Part shown: piece after piece, positions 14,422 through 23,317 of the stretch
Layout of the letters: each line of letters starts with the position of its first letter
How positions within the stretch are numbered: the stretch's first letter is position 1
Assembly (NCBI GenBank): GCA_009691315.1
Contig: SICT01000002.1
Location: forward strand, 1-36,755
DNA length: 36,755 nucleotides
Source: Candidatus Uhrbacteria bacterium
Lineage (GTDB): Bacteria > Patescibacteriota > Patescibacteriia > 2-12-FULL-60-25
Direction: 5' to 3'
Program-made: the position numbers and the translations under genes
The notes under the pieces: generated by a model
Database searches by the model: none
Seen by the model: the letters and a program-made list of their open reading frames with translations, nothing else
Told to the model about the DNA's origin: nothing

Positions 14422-17068
14422 AAAAAAGACGGTTGTTTCAAAATCAAAAGAAAAAATACTCAAGCTCGAGGCTCAGTTGTCTGCGGTGCTTGAACGGCCG
14501 GGCGCGACCATCTCCATCGCTCGGTCGCGTCGTTCTCACAAAAAACCACGTAAACCAACCGTTCTTGATTTTCAGGATGCGATTCACGCTTTAGATCAAA
14601 TGTTAGTTGGTGGGATTGGTCGGGCGCAGGAGCGTGGCAAGGCCAAGCGCGTCAAAATTCATTTTGGTTCGCATCAGCCGAGCACGCATAAGGTTTCCCT
14701 GCCTCGTCTCAAACGTGGACCACTCGTTTCGCCTTCTCCGCCTCTTGACGAACCCCCTATTCATAAGTGGATGGCTCCATTTGAGTTTCCTCCCTCGCTC
14801 GAAGAGATCATCGCCGCAGTAAACGATCTCCACATCTCTGAGATTGATCCGCGCGCCATGCAGGGACAATTTACGATCGGTCAATCCTCTCGGCGCGTCT
14901 CGGGTTCCACGACCCAGGGCGCGGAAACCGCGCCCTTACGATTGACCATCGATCAGACGTGGTTCATTTCTCAATTTACCCCCTCTGATCCAGACCAAGC
15001 CTTCCAAGCAGTGTATGGCTGGTCTAGGCGGTTGGTAGATCAATTCAGCTTTGTGAGAAACGAAGAGGCAAGAGAAGAAAAAGAGGAAGAACCGGTCTGG
15101 GCAGCGCCTGCCTGGAGCATGAAGCGGGTGATGATTGGTTTTTGCGGATTGCTTTTGGTCGTGTCTTTGCCAGCCGGAGCTATTTCTTTTGCGCGATCGC
15201 TCTCCACATCAGTTGAGCAGGTCACTCAGCACAGTCACGAGGCGCTCAATAGTATTCACGCAGCCATCAGAGGTTCCGGATCTGATCAAATGGTTGCTTG
15301 GCGCCAGGCGTCCGAGCGTTTTACGCAAGCCGATCAAGCCCTGTCTCAGATGAACGCCTCGATCGTTGCGTTGGCCCAACTTTTACCGCAAACACGCACG
15401 CTGTATCGTAGTGCCCATGAACTTTTAAATGCCGGAGACTCCGCGGCCCAAGCGGGAAAATTTTTATCCGAGGGATTACAGCATGCTTTGCAAGATCCAG
15501 TGACGCATGCAGATGAGCGTTTGATCACTTTTTCTACCTATTTAGAAGCCGCAAGTCGTCCCCTGTCTTCTGCGGTTCAATCCGTCGGTCGATTGAGTAT
15601 TGATCGTCTTCCAAGCACGGTTCGGCCCCAAGCGAATGAATTAAAAGATGCGCTTTCTTCGAGTCAAACATCTTTGCGGGAATTACGTGCCATCACCGAC
15701 GTGTTGATTTCTGCCGCTGGTCATAATGAACCGCGGAGATATCTTTTGGTCTTTCAAAATCATACCGAACTTCGTCCCTCCGGTGGTTTTATGGGATCGC
15801 TGGCGGAAATCGAAGTGGATCGTGGAGAAATCACCAAAGTATTTGTGCCAGCGGGCGGGCCGTATGATTTGCGTGATCAGCTGAACACGCGGGTTTTGGC
15901 GCCTGAGCCGCTGCAGCTGATTTCGGCTCGCTGGGAATTGCAGGATGCCAATTGGTTTCCGGATTTTCCTGCCACGGCGCGTAAAATTCAATGGTTTTGG
16001 AGCAAGTCTGGGCAGGCAAGTGTGGATGGCGTGATTGCGATCAATGCGCATGTCATGGAAAAATTATTGGCTTTCACCGGGCCGATCGATTTGCCGGAAT
16101 ATGGCAAAGTGATCACCGCGGAAAATTTTTTAATCGAAACGCAAAAGGCGGTTGAGCTGGAATATGATCGCAAAGAAAATAAACCGAAAAAAATTATCGG
16201 TGATCTTTTAGAACAAGTTCTGGTCAAATTCAAAACAACCTCGCATGAAGATTGGCCATCTCTCGTAGGACTATTCAACGACTCGCTCACCACAAAAGAT
16301 GTCCAAATTTATTTTACGCGTGCAGATGAAGACGCCTTGGCCCATCGTTTTGGTTGGCGCGGGGAAATGAAACCGGTGCAAGGCGATACGCTGTCGCTGA
16401 TTGAGGCGAATATTGCCGGACAAAAAACAGACGGCGTGATTCCTGAAATCGTGACGCATGATGTGGATATTCAGGAAGATGGGCAGATCGTGGATACCGT
16501 AACCTTGACCCGTCGTCATCTCGGAAAAAAAGGCGAACTTTTTCGTGGTGTGAACAATGTGAGCTATCTGCGTGTCTATGTGCCAGAAGGTTCAATGTTG
16601 ATCTCCGCAGATGGATTTCATCCGCCTCCAGCCACATTGTTCAAACAACCTTTGGCCAGCGATCAGATGGATACGGATTTGGCCGCTTTGGTTTCTCAGC
16701 AGGAGCAAGAGCAGGGGAGTGAAGTCACGGTTACGCACGAATTCGGTCGGACAGCTTTTGGTGGGTGGCTTCAGCTCGAACCTGGAGAAACTTCGGTCAC
16801 CCATTTCAAATATCGTCTGCCTTTTACAGCTTTCGATATGACTCGCAGTGCCGTTGCCGCTGAACGCGCAGCCTATCTTCTTTTACTGACGAGTCAATCA
16901 GGTAAACCAAATCGTCAGATTGTGACTCAGATTCATCTTCCAGCAACCTGGCGTATCAGTTGGTCTAATCGCGATACGAATTCATCCAATAGTAGTACAC
17001 TACGTCTCACGGCTACTTGGGATCGAGATCAGGTGCTCGCCGGTTTATTTAACATCTCCCATGAATAA
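14378..17068 (+). CDS. DUF4012 family membrane protein
   Basis: About 896 residues. The first 245 are cytoplasmic, starting very basic (KTVRKKK), followed by one membrane helix at about 248-270 (IGFCGLLLVVSLPAGAISF) and a large outside part. The outside part starts with helical, Gln/Ala-rich sequence (about 280-440) and leads into the DUF4012 core: LLVFQNHTELRPSGGFMGSL (about 454-475), then PYDLRDQL and the NWFPDFPATARKIQWFW element. DUF4012 proteins are widespread in Patescibacteria and Actinobacteria next to polysaccharide genes; their activity is unknown, although the core distantly recalls LytR/Psr-type architecture. The start at 14378 (or 14390) overlaps the glycosyltransferase gene; an in-frame ATG at 14264 lies too deep inside that gene. 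Its stop overlaps the next start by 8 bases. Confidence 0.88.
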   Translation: MPRKMGSVKIKTVRKKKTVVSKSKEKILKLEAQLSAVLERPGATISIARSRRSHKKPRKPTVLDFQDAIHALDQMLVGGIGRAQERGKAKRVKIHFGSHQPSTHKVSLPRLKRGPLVSPSPPLDEPPIHKWMAPFEFPPSLEEIIAAVNDLHISEIDPRAMQGQFTIGQSSRRVSGSTTQGAETAPLRLTIDQTWFISQFTPSDPDQAFQAVYGWSRRLVDQFSFVRNEEAREEKEEEPVWAAPAWSMKRVMIGFCGLLLVVSLPAGAISFARSLSTSVEQVTQHSHEALNSIHAAIRGSGSDQMVAWRQASERFTQADQALSQMNASIVALAQLLPQTRTLYRSAHELLNAGDSAAQAGKFLSEGLQHALQDPVTHADERLITFSTYLEAASRPLSSAVQSVGRLSIDRLPSTVRPQANELKDALSSSQTSLRELRAITDVLISAAGHNEPRRYLLVFQNHTELRPSGGFMGSLAEIEVDRGEITKVFVPAGGPYDLRDQLNTRVLAPEPLQLISARWELQDANWFPDFPATARKIQWFWSKSGQASVDGVIAINAHVMEKLLAFTGPIDLPEYGKVITAENFLIETQKAVELEYDRKENKPKKIIGDLLEQVLVKFKTTSHEDWPSLVGLFNDSLTTKDVQIYFTRADEDALAHRFGWRGEMKPVQGDTLSLIEANIAGQKTDGVIPEIVTHDVDIQEDGQIVDTVTLTRRHLGKKGELFRGVNNVSYLRVYVPEGSMLISADGFHPPPATLFKQPLASDQMDTDLAALVSQQEQEQGSEVTVTHEFGRTAFGGWLQLEPGETSVTHFKYRLPFTAFDMTRSAVAAERAAYLLLLTSQSGKPNRQIVTQIHLPATWRISWSNRDTNSSNSSTLRLTATWDRDQVLAGLFNISHE

Positions 17069-18983
17069 GAATTTTTCCAAGCGCGGTATTTTTTCTCCTT
17101 CCTCCAAACGAGGGCAGGTGCGTGAACGTGAAATTGAAAAGAGTCTGCAGGCAATTTATGAGGATCCGAATGGCAAGATGCCGAATTTAAGCAGGTTGGA
17201 TCGCAGACCTTCCCGCCGCATTCTGCATATTGGCTTGAGTTTTATCATCGCCTGCGCCGTGATCCTGTTTGGCATCCCGAGCGCTCTCCTCTTTTTTGCC
17301 GGTCAACTCGATTATCATGAAGCTGGCCTTGAGTTGTCTATTGCTGGTCCAACAGACATTTCGCTTGGAGAAAATCAGCGTTATGAAATTCATTGGTTTA
17401 ATGGTTCATCAAAACCATTGAGTCATGTGCAGATTCGATTGAATGCCCCGGCAGATTTTGTTATAGGATCATCTGAACCAGCGTTTACGGATCCAGCACT
17501 TCATGCACTTGCCCTTGGAATTTTAGCGCCTGGTACGCGCGGCCAGATGATCGTGCAGGGTGCCTTTACGGGGGCCCTCGGAACCAAAAATTCTTTGCAG
17601 GTGCAGGGCTCTTTTCGACCGGCCGGCTATGTCCGCGATTTTGGCGTCACAGCAGCGAAGACCGTCTCATACGCAAAAAGTGTGATTGAAATCCAGACGG
17701 ATTTTCCGGTTCAGGCTATTGCCGGTGATGTCGTGCCGTTACGCTACACGGTGATTAACACGGGAGACCAGCCTCTCTCAAATCTTCAAGCGCATATTCG
17801 TCTACCCACAGGTTTTGTTCCAGCATTAGCTACAGGCTCTATTTCGGTCCAGCAAGATATTTATATACCGCTGGAGAAAAATTTATCTGCGCATGCGCCT
17901 GTTCGTTTCCAGATCAGCGGTTCGTTTGCCGCGGGTGTTTCGGGGGATCGGGTTTTCGGGATTGAAATCGGCCGCCGTGATGCTCATGGAAATTTTCTCG
18001 CCGTACAAAAAACTGAGACACGTGTGTCCGTCGTGAGCGGAGATTTGACCCTGCATCTTGTCGTCAATGGAGCGGAGCATGGAGGGGTTGCGATTGTCCC
18101 AGGAGAGACATTGCACGCGACGTTGGGTTATCAGAATACGAGTCCAAAACATCTGAAAGGTCTCACATTGCAGATTGGATTTGAGTCGATCATCAATGGC
18201 CGTTCAGCCACAGGAACTTCGCTTATTTCCTGGAAGACCTTAGATGATGTGCTCAGCGGCGCGTCCTCAACCAAATCCCGCATGCAAACCATTCGCTATG
18301 GCAAAAAACAGATAGAGCAGCTAGAGGACTTGTCTCCACAAGCACAAGGATCCATCGATGTGGTGATTCCAACCCTTCCGGTCGCGAGTGGCACGCATGA
18401 TGCGCTGATTCGTCTTACTGCCCAGGGAGAAATTTCCGCCGTGGGAGAGGCGAAAGTCCGCCGCACGGTTTCCGCCGAACCGCTGACCGTTCAATATAAG
18501 AGCGATGCCCTGTTCACGGCACAAGCACAATATTTTAATGATGAAGGTGTGCCATTGGGTTTTGGACCGTTACCTCCGGTTGCTGGAAAAGCCACGGCTT
18601 ATAGGGTCGTTTGGAATATCAGCAAGAAATTTCATCCGCTTGAACAGATCTCGGTCAGCGCGGTTCTGCCCAGTATTGTTTCGTGGAGCGCGCGAACCTT
18701 TGTTGATAGCGGTTCCATGAGCTATGACTCGGTGTCGCGCACCGTGCGTTGGACGATTGATAAAATTCCGGACAATGCCAAAGAAGTTCAAGCCAGTTTT
18801 GAACTCCAGCTGACCCCAGCTCAAATTGATATCGGCCGCTTTGCCGCCCTTCTTGGTGCCACAAAATTTCAAGCTCAGGACCCGATTGCCACCAGTCTTA
18901 TTTCCAATACTCAGCCCGCCCTCACCACCGATTTACAATATGATGAAGGGGCGAAAGGGAAGGGAGTGGTTAGGAAGGAATAG
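17061..18983 (+). CDS. Membrane-anchored surface protein with conserved-repeat (DUF11-like) beta domains
   Basis: A 640-residue protein. Residues 1-53 are a basic cytoplasmic tail, 54-80 a membrane helix (LHIGLSFIIACAVILFGIPS), and the rest lies outside as several Ig-like beta-sandwich units. Each unit carries DUF11-style signatures such as LGENQRYEIHWFNGSSKPL (about 96-115) and PLRYTVINTGDQPLSNLQAH (about 226-245). The C-terminus ends DEGAKGKGVVRKE. Such proteins decorate the cell surface; binding partners are unknown. Its start overlaps the DUF4012 stop by 8 bases, so expression is coupled and the two may form a complex (inference). No Shine-Dalgarno site. Confidence 0.82.
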   Translation: MNKNFSKRGIFSPSSKRGQVREREIEKSLQAIYEDPNGKMPNLSRLDRRPSRRILHIGLSFIIACAVILFGIPSALLFFAGQLDYHEAGLELSIAGPTDISLGENQRYEIHWFNGSSKPLSHVQIRLNAPADFVIGSSEPAFTDPALHALALGILAPGTRGQMIVQGAFTGALGTKNSLQVQGSFRPAGYVRDFGVTAAKTVSYAKSVIEIQTDFPVQAIAGDVVPLRYTVINTGDQPLSNLQAHIRLPTGFVPALATGSISVQQDIYIPLEKNLSAHAPVRFQISGSFAAGVSGDRVFGIEIGRRDAHGNFLAVQKTETRVSVVSGDLTLHLVVNGAEHGGVAIVPGETLHATLGYQNTSPKHLKGLTLQIGFESIINGRSATGTSLISWKTLDDVLSGASSTKSRMQTIRYGKKQIEQLEDLSPQAQGSIDVVIPTLPVASGTHDALIRLTAQGEISAVGEAKVRRTVSAEPLTVQYKSDALFTAQAQYFNDEGVPLGFGPLPPVAGKATAYRVVWNISKKFHPLEQISVSAVLPSIVSWSARTFVDSGSMSYDSVSRTVRWTIDKIPDNAKEVQASFELQLTPAQIDIGRFAALLGATKFQAQDPIATSLISNTQPALTTDLQYDEGAKGKGVVRKE

Positions 18984-19143
18984 ACGAAGAGATTGGAAGA
19001 CCTGGGTAGTCGGTGAATACCTGGTCATGGTGTCCACCCGCGAACGCCCTCATTATCTCGTCGAAATCCACCATGCGGTTTTGAGTCACAACATGCGCGA
19101 AGTTTTTAAAGGGATTTGGCAGGATATTGAGAAGGGGATCTAG
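18940..19143 (+). pseudogene. C-terminal fragment resembling a TrmB-type transcriptional regulator
   Basis: In a different frame from the preceding surface-protein gene, the segment from about 18990 encodes WKTWVVGEYLVMVSTRERP followed by VLSHNMREVFKGIWQDI. This is the pattern that ends many sugar-specific TrmB-like regulators of Patescibacteria: a short strand, then VAxxMRxxFExLWxxI. The wing-helix and coiled-coil parts are missing, and the fragment has no ribosome site. It looks like the remnant of a regulator gene cut by a rearrangement at the end of the envelope operon. Identification rests on pattern memory only and is tentative. Confidence 0.4.
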
Positions 19144-19187
19144 ATTCCTGCGGTTCGACTGAGCTCACCGAAGTCCTTCGCAGGAAT
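19144..19187. repeat. REP-like inverted repeat
   Basis: ATTCCTGCG (19144-19152) pairs with CGCAGGAAT (19179-19187) around an inner GGTTCGACTGAGCTCACC segment. The sequence type (TTCGACTGAGCTCACCGAA between CCTGCG arms) is a familiar dispersed bacterial repeat. It lies directly after the regulator remnant. Confidence 0.6.
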
Positions 19188-19216
19188 GACACAGATTTAT
19201 CCCCAGAGAGAAGTGT

Positions 19217-19224
19217 GCTATTAT
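19217..19224 (+). promoter_or_regulatory. Extended -10 promoter for the baseplate-J-like gene, leaderless
   Basis: TGCTATTAT (TG at 19216-19217, TATTAT 19219-19224) ends 7 bases before the ATG at 19232, leaving no room for a ribosome site. This gene can thus be transcribed separately from the envelope operon. Confidence 0.55.
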
Positions 19225-19231
19225 AGGCCGC

Positions 19232-20539
19232 ATGTCTCCTCAAGGACGCCGTCGCCCTCACGTTGTTCCTATCACCGCGCCATCATTTCCGATGCTTCCG
19301 CGGCCGCGTGTTTATAAAACCATTGCTTATAGTTTCATTGCACTCGTAGTTGTGGTCGTGATCGGGGTTTTGTGGTTGTCATCGGTACGCGCGGATATCA
19401 CGGTTCACGCTAAAAAAGAATCTGCCAGATTTGATGGCACGGTCGCGGTAGCCAAATCTCCAGACCAAGGACAGATCGCCGGACGCGTGGTGCAGGGTGT
19501 GTTTGAAAAGATTCAGGAGTTCCGCGTGGAGGAGCTCGTGGCTTCTTCTACGGCTGCAGCGGCAACTGTCCCTGCGCCAGTGGTCACTTCGCCTCCGGTC
19601 GAATCAAGCGTGCTGGCGAAAGGCACGGTGCGGATCATTAACAAGTATTCAAAAGCTCAAACCTTGGTGAAAAAAACTCGTTTACTCACCTCTGATCAAA
19701 AGTTATATCGGATTGGCGAGACGGTGGTCATTGAGTCAGGCAAAGAAGTGAGCGTCGTTGCTTATGCCGATCAAGCCGGGTCTCAATATGCGATCGGTCC
19801 TACAAAATTTACCATCCCAGGTTTGTTTGTGGATTTACAACAATATATTTATGCCGTCTCGGACAGCGGATTTGTCACGATTCCATTACCTAAGATTCAT
19901 CCGGCAACAGGTTTGCCGACAAGTGAAGCGGCATCTACTCCATCTGCTCCAGCGGTGACAAAGAAGAGTGGAAAAACAATCACCCAAGCAGAAGTGGATG
20001 AGGCACAACGGAGATTGATGGATGCGGTTTTTGAACAAGCGAAAAAATCTTTGGCCGTGGAACTGACAGACAGCAAGTTTGGTGAAGTCGTTTATCTCGT
20101 GAAGCCTTTGGAGAAAAAAACCAATGCTTCCGCCGGCCAATCGGCAGAAACATTTCTCGCTTCCGTAAAGCTGGATGTCACAGCGGTGTATTATCCCAAG
20201 GACGACATGCTTGCCTTTATCCGATCGAAATTAAAAGAAAAAATTCCCGAGGGTCGTGAGCTCATGCCTTTTGATCAAACCATTGTCAGCTATCGTGTAC
20301 AATCCGCTGATGCGAAAGGAGAAACGGCAGTTATTCAGGCCGGGGTCGATGGTGGTTATCGGTTGACTCCGACCAGCCCACTTCTTGATAAATCGCTCGT
20401 TGCAGGAAAATCAGAAGCAGAAGCCGTCAACGCCCTACGTTCCATTTCTGGAGTGGAAAACGTGACGATCATCATGCATCCGCGTTGGTTTGGAAAACTG
20501 CCAAGTTTAAAAGATCATATTGAAATTAAAGTTGAATAG
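19232..20539 (+). CDS. Membrane-anchored baseplate J-like protein
   Basis: A 435-residue protein. Residues 1-30 are basic and Pro-rich, about 31-52 a membrane helix (IAYSFIALVVVVVIGVLW), then an outside part. The outside part begins with ITVHAKKESARFDGTV and continues with the RIINKYSKAQTLVKKTRLLT and VVIESGKEVSVVAYADQAGS beta segments typical of the membrane-anchored J-like proteins found in Patescibacteria. An acidic linker at about 245-265 precedes a C-terminal domain ending SISGVENVTIIMHPRWF. The phage baseplate protein gp47/J is only a distant relative; here the role is probably structural at the cell surface. thrS follows 46 bases later. Confidence 0.75.
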   Translation: MSPQGRRRPHVVPITAPSFPMLPRPRVYKTIAYSFIALVVVVVIGVLWLSSVRADITVHAKKESARFDGTVAVAKSPDQGQIAGRVVQGVFEKIQEFRVEELVASSTAAAATVPAPVVTSPPVESSVLAKGTVRIINKYSKAQTLVKKTRLLTSDQKLYRIGETVVIESGKEVSVVAYADQAGSQYAIGPTKFTIPGLFVDLQQYIYAVSDSGFVTIPLPKIHPATGLPTSEAASTPSAPAVTKKSGKTITQAEVDEAQRRLMDAVFEQAKKSLAVELTDSKFGEVVYLVKPLEKKTNASAGQSAETFLASVKLDVTAVYYPKDDMLAFIRSKLKEKIPEGRELMPFDQTIVSYRVQSADAKGETAVIQAGVDGGYRLTPTSPLLDKSLVAGKSEAEAVNALRSISGVENVTIIMHPRWFGKLPSLKDHIEIKVE

Positions 20540-20585
20540 AGCTTTACGAAAACGTGAAAAATTGCGAAGATGCAAAAATCGTATT

Positions 20586-22382
20586 ATGGATTATCCTATT
20601 GAATTTCGTCGCCATAGTGCGGCGCATGTCATGGCCGCGGCGATCAAGCAGTTGTTTCCCGAGGCCAAGTTTGGCGTTGGGCCTGTGGTTGAACATGGAT
20701 TTTATTATGATATTGATATTGGACGGCCGGTGACAGCAGAAGATCTAAAAGCGATTCAAAAAGGGATGCAGAAGATCGTCAATCAAAATCCAGCTTTTGT
20801 GCGTGAGGAGGTGGATATTGATGATGCCATTAAATTGTTTGACGAACTTGGTCAAACATACAAATTGGAATTATTAAACGATTTAAAAACGAAAGGCACA
20901 ACAAAGGTGAGCGTGGAAGAAGCGCAAGACATTGATCCGCAAAATGTGGGAAGCGTGACTCTTTATCGCACCGCTGAATTTGTCGATCTCTGTCGTGGGC
21001 CGCATGTCACCGAAGCAAAAGATATTGGCGTGTGGAAATTGCATAAAGTAGCCGGCGCCTATTGGCGTGGCAAAGAAACCAATCCGCAGATGCAACGCAT
21101 TTACGGTTTATGTTTTGCGACCAAAGAAGAATTGGCTGAATACGAAGCCATGGTGATTGAGGCAGAGAAGCGAGATCATCGAAAATTGGGTCAGGAGCTC
21201 GAGTTGTTTCATATTGATGAAATGGTGGGTAAGGGGTTGGTGCTGTGGTTGCCGAAAGGGGCGGCGGTTCGTCAGCAAGTCGAAAATTTAGCTATGGAGA
21301 TGGAGGGGGAGTATGGATATGAACGAGTGGTGACACCGCATATCGCGAAAGAAGAGCTGTTTCTAACCTCAGGCCATCTTCCATATTATAAAGATGACAT
21401 GTATCCAGCCATGGTTATGGATGATGGGACTTATTATATGAAGGCCATGAACTGTCCGCATCATCATATTATTTATCGGCACAAGCCGCGCAGTTATCGA
21501 GAGCTGCCGGTCCGTTTGGCAGAATATGGGACGGTTTATCGCAATGAGCGATCTGGGACTTTGGCAGGGTTGTTGCGTGTTCGCGCGCTGGCCATGAATG
21601 ATGCGCACATCTATTGTCGCAAAGATCAAATCAAAGACGAATTTAAACGCGTGATGGAATTGACCATGGGTTATTTTAAGATTTTTGGTTTGGAAAATTT
21701 TTGGTTTCGGTTGTCTAAGTGGAGTCCGGATCACCTAGATAAATATGTGAATGAACCGGATAATTGGGAGTATAGCCAAAACGTATTGCGTGAAGTCTTG
21801 ATCGAGATGGATGTGCCGTTTAAGGAAATAGACAATGAAGCGGCGTTTTATGGGCCAAAGGTTGATGTGATGTTTAAGTCTGTTATTGGGCGTGAAGAGA
21901 CGATGTCCACGGTTCAGCTCGATTTCATCGCTAAAACCAGATTTGGTTTGGAGTACACGGATGAAAAAGGGGAGAAGAATGGAGAAATTTTCGTGATTCA
22001 TCGAGCGCCTCTTTCGACACATGAGCGATTCATGGCATTTTTAATCGAGCACTATGCCGGAGCTTTCCCGCTCTGGCTCGCCCCCGTTCAAATTGCGGTT
22101 TTACCGGTGGCCGATCGCCACGTGGAATTTGCGCAATCACTTGCCAAAGAATTGTCAGCTCTCGGGCTGCGTGTGAGCGTGGATGACTCAACCGAGTCTG
22201 TGGGCAAAAAAATTCGCAACGCGGAGAAACAGAAATATCCACGTATGTTGGTCGTGGGGGATCGGGAAGCCGGTGGGGGAGCTCTTACCGTTCGTATCCA
22301 TGGAGAGCCAGATCAACAAGAGATATCAAAAGAAGAATTTATCAAAAAGTCGCTTCACGAAATTAAGTCACGCACCGCTTAA
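20586..22382 (+). CDS. thrS: Threonyl-tRNA synthetase lacking the TGS domain
   Basis: Charges tRNA-Thr with threonine and edits serine mischarging. About 598 residues. The N-terminal TGS domain of bacterial ThrS is absent: the protein starts at the editing domain with HSAAHVMAAAI (HxxxH, about residues 11-15) and CRGPHV (Cys and His of the editing site). The catalytic core has motif 2 RNERSGTLAGLLRVR and three candidate zinc ligands (Cys in MNCPHHH, His in NDAHIYC, His in IHRAPLS). The usual GFTQDDAH segment reads ALAMNDAH, so the Gln that contacts threonine in E. coli ThrS is Met. The C-terminal anticodon-binding domain (IAVLPVADRHVEFA, LVVGDREAGGG) is intact. The ATG at 20586 starts directly at the domain; longer in-frame starts overlap the upstream gene. 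No ribosome site. Confidence 0.96.
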   Translation: MDYPIEFRRHSAAHVMAAAIKQLFPEAKFGVGPVVEHGFYYDIDIGRPVTAEDLKAIQKGMQKIVNQNPAFVREEVDIDDAIKLFDELGQTYKLELLNDLKTKGTTKVSVEEAQDIDPQNVGSVTLYRTAEFVDLCRGPHVTEAKDIGVWKLHKVAGAYWRGKETNPQMQRIYGLCFATKEELAEYEAMVIEAEKRDHRKLGQELELFHIDEMVGKGLVLWLPKGAAVRQQVENLAMEMEGEYGYERVVTPHIAKEELFLTSGHLPYYKDDMYPAMVMDDGTYYMKAMNCPHHHIIYRHKPRSYRELPVRLAEYGTVYRNERSGTLAGLLRVRALAMNDAHIYCRKDQIKDEFKRVMELTMGYFKIFGLENFWFRLSKWSPDHLDKYVNEPDNWEYSQNVLREVLIEMDVPFKEIDNEAAFYGPKVDVMFKSVIGREETMSTVQLDFIAKTRFGLEYTDEKGEKNGEIFVIHRAPLSTHERFMAFLIEHYAGAFPLWLAPVQIAVLPVADRHVEFAQSLAKELSALGLRVSVDDSTESVGKKIRNAEKQKYPRMLVVGDREAGGGALTVRIHGEPDQQEISKEEFIKKSLHEIKSRTA

Positions 22383-22386
22383 ATCA

Positions 22387-22417
22387 AAACTCCCCACTGA
22401 AGGGGAGTTTTTGTTTT
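22387..22417 (+). terminator. Intrinsic terminator of thrS
   Basis: ACTCCCC (22389-22395) pairs with GGGGAGT (22402-22408), followed by TTTTTGTTTTT. Confidence 0.88.
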
Positions 22418-22421
22418 TATG

Positions 22422-22775
22422 TTAAGCGGCCGCTCGATGTCCAGCTTCCCAACCCCATTTGTCCAAAGCTTCTTTGCATTTCACGATTTGGGCATCACGA
22501 TCATTGGCCAGTTCATCAAGCTCTCCTTGAAGAAAGAATCGTTCCTCTGCGGTTGCACCTACCAGTTGTGTTTCTAGCACAGTTCTTTTTGCTTCAGGAC
22601 TGGTTTGAGTCTTCAGCATATCGAGCAATCCTTCTGCCGGAATTCCTTCTTTTTGTCCGCGGCGGGCTTCACCCGCTTGGAAGAATGCATGTTCTTGCTT
22701 GGAAAAAGACGGTTTAGGTGGTTGACCTGATTGATCTGATTGTGGCATCGCTTCTGCGGCATTTCCTTGCATCAT
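22422..22775 (-). CDS. Small hypothetical protein, paralogue A of a tandem pair
   Basis: A 117-residue soluble protein, mostly helical and charged, with a Gln/Pro-rich N-terminus. Residues about 75-105 (VGATAEERFFLQGELDELAN) match the corresponding part of the next gene (PGASQEDIFFVKGDLEEALS), and both end with a KWG motif, so the two are diverged tandem duplicates. No family recognised. There is no Shine-Dalgarno site; the second codon is also ATG. It ends 5 bases from the convergent thrS terminator. Possibly co-transcribed with paralogue B, 40 bases upstream. Confidence 0.65.
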   Translation of the reverse strand: MMQGNAAEAMPQSDQSGQPPKPSFSKQEHAFFQAGEARRGQKEGIPAEGLLDMLKTQTSPEAKRTVLETQLVGATAEERFFLQGELDELANDRDAQIVKCKEALDKWGWEAGHRAAA

Positions 22776-22815
22776 ATTTTTAGTGAAAGTGAAGAGTAAG
22801 ATTTTTTTAGATATT

Positions 22816-23217
22816 TTATCCTATGGTTTGCGGACCCCATTTCACGATGGCTTTGGCTAAAATTTTAAGGGATGATGCGTCTTGTAGATAGTGCGTTTTT
22901 AGAGACAGAGCTTCTTCTAGATCGCCTTTGACAAAGAAAATATCTTCCTGACTTGCTCCCGGCAAATGCTTCTGCAGGAGATTTATTTTGTCTTGATTCA
23001 TGTCGCCTCCCGCATCAAAAGTTTTATAAGATTGCAAGATTTGCTTCGTCTGCATTGCGAGCAATGCTTTCTCTTCAACAGTCGCCGGTCTACTTTGAGC
23101 CGCTTCTTTATTTGCGGCACGAGCGATTCCCTCGATGACTTTTAGGTTTTTGTGTTTTGGATGACCGACGGGAGATTCGGATTCTCTATTCAGAGGCATC
23201 GCTCTTTCTTGGGGCAT
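22816..23217 (-). CDS. Small hypothetical protein, paralogue B of a tandem pair
   Basis: A 133-residue charged, helical protein related to the gene at 22422-22775 through the block PGASQEDIFFVKGDLEEALS and the C-terminal AIVKWGPQ. The start at 23217 is chosen because TATAAT on the minus strand (23239-23234) lies 16 bases upstream, which an ATG at 23244 would overlap; an ATG at 23199 is also possible. A TTGACA (23266-23261) lies 21 bases before that -10 box, longer than the ideal spacing. Function unknown. Confidence 0.6.
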   Translation of the reverse strand: MPQERAMPLNRESESPVGHPKHKNLKVIEGIARAANKEAAQSRPATVEEKALLAMQTKQILQSYKTFDAGGDMNQDKINLLQKHLPGASQEDIFFVKGDLEEALSLKTHYLQDASSLKILAKAIVKWGPQTIG

Positions 23218-23280
23218 AAAATTTTTTGAAATAATTATACACATAGGATAGCAGTTTTTTTGTCAAGTGTCAATGTGGAA

Positions 23281-23314
23281 AAATAAAAAAACCTTTAGCC
23301 GAAGCGGCAAAAGG
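23281..23314 (-). terminator. Intrinsic terminator of the 23926 orphan gene
   Basis: On the minus strand CCTTTTGCCG and CGGCTAAAGG form a stem with loop CTT, followed by TTTTTTTATTTTT. Confidence 0.8.
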
Positions 23315-23317
23315 CAG

